7,965 nucleotides of DNA, from assembly GCA_029983705.1 (NCBI GenBank), contig JASBYZ010000068.1, positions 1 through 7,965 of the forward strand, given 5' to 3'. A program made the translations under genes and the position numbers. The notes below the pieces were generated by a model that saw only the letters and a program-made list of their open reading frames with translations, did no database searches and had not been told where the DNA came from. Position 1 is the stretch's first letter, and each line of letters starts with the position of its first letter. Of this stretch, positions 7,611 to 7,965 are shown one piece after another. The DNA is from Coriobacteriales bacterium. Lineage in GTDB: Bacteria > Actinomycetota > Coriobacteriia > Coriobacteriales > JAEZZM01.

Positions 7611-7965
7611 ATGGACACTAAGGCAGTATTTAAAAAACAATATTTAGAAGAACTTGAGGCACGAGAAAATCTTACGCTTGCCCCTGCAGCCCAGCTTTCA
7701 AAAGAGACTTTGGGAAGAAACTATGAGGCAAGTCCAGAAGATATGCGCCCCGTGTATCAACGCGATAAAGATAAGATCTTACACTCAAAGGCGTTTAGGC
7801 GTCTATCCCATAAAACACAGGTATTTTTGGCACCTGAGGGAGATCACTACAGAACTCGTTTAACACACACCCTTGAGGTGTCTCAAATAGCACGCACGAT
7901 CACCCGTGCGCTGGGATTAAATGAAGACTTAACTGAGGCTATTGCCTACGGTCATGACCTAGGCC
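7611..7965 (+). CDS. dgt: Deoxyguanosinetriphosphate triphosphohydrolase-like protein, N-terminal part (partial)
   Basis: This open frame starts at ATG 7611 and runs off the right edge, with 118 residues visible. It matches the N-terminal third of HD-domain dNTP triphosphohydrolases, which hydrolyse dGTP or other dNTPs to the nucleoside and tripolyphosphate and so influence the dNTP pool. Diagnostic stretches are FRRLSHKTQVF (residues 62-72), PEGDHYRTRLTHTLEVSQIAR (75-95), whose His86 is the first metal ligand of the HD motif, and AIAYGHDLG (110-118), whose His115-Asp116 is the HD pair itself. The upstream QRDKDKILHSKAFRR is also typical. The remaining metal ligand and substrate sites are beyond the window. 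It begins a new transcription unit behind the ppdK terminator. In Firmicutes this gene often follows ppdK and precedes dnaG and rpoD, which may be the case here. The sub-type (true dGTPase or broader dNTPase) cannot be told from this part. Confidence 0.93.
   Translation, partial: MDTKAVFKKQYLEELEARENLTLAPAAQLSKETLGRNYEASPEDMRPVYQRDKDKILHSKAFRRLSHKTQVFLAPEGDHYRTRLTHTLEVSQIARTITRALGLNEDLTEAIAYGHDLG

Noticed and set aside
7654..7863. 69-codon plus-strand frame after ppdK
   Set aside because: It overlaps the dgt N-terminus in another frame. The dgt frame has a strong ribosome binding site and HD-domain motifs; this one has neither.
1..7965. CRISPR array, insertion sequence, prophage, toxin-antitoxin or other undescribed accessory system
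   Set aside because: The whole window is filled by contiguous, intact, same-strand housekeeping genes. I see no spaced repeats, transposase-like sequence, paired terminal repeats or unexplained gap longer than 133 bases.

Overview
The window is an ordinary, densely packed bacterial housekeeping segment. All genes lie on the + strand and all resemble well-known families. Moderately AT-leaning composition, strong Shine-Dalgarno sites, TTG and GTG starts, a two-subunit glycyl-tRNA synthetase and a pyruvate phosphate dikinase with its own regulator suggest an anaerobic Gram-positive. The trmD-lepB junction is a common actinobacterial arrangement, while glyQ-glyS-PPDK regulator-ppdK-dgt is a neighbourhood known from Firmicutes. 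Together with the protein sequences, this makes a Coriobacteriia member (Atopobium/Olsenella-like) my best guess. That assignment is inference from memory of the families and was not tested by a search.

Layout: the 3' end of trmD (tRNA m1G37 methyltransferase, to 178); lepB (signal peptidase I, 186-764); glyQ and glyS (glycyl-tRNA synthetase alpha and beta, 775-1671 and 1671-3758); a PPDK regulatory protein (3771-4667); ppdK (4742-7477); a strong intrinsic terminator (7505-7545); and the 5' third of dgt (dNTP triphosphohydrolase, from 7611, cut by the window edge).

The first five genes are separated by only 7, 10, -1 and 12 nt and are probably co-transcribed. A 74-nt AT-rich gap precedes ppdK, which could be read through from upstream or have its own promoter. 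The hairpin after ppdK ends that unit, and dgt begins a new one. Functionally, trmD and glyQS serve translation and lepB serves protein export. The regulator and ppdK form an enzyme-control pair acting at the pyruvate/PEP node: the regulator is expected to phosphorylate and dephosphorylate the threonine two residues before PPDK's catalytic histidine, and that Thr-Ser-His triad is present here.

I found no CRISPR array, mobile element, tRNA or rRNA gene, broken gene, or sign of a new system. No gene-free stretch exceeds 133 bases. The points worth a second look concern start-codon choice, gene order and small regulatory signals.
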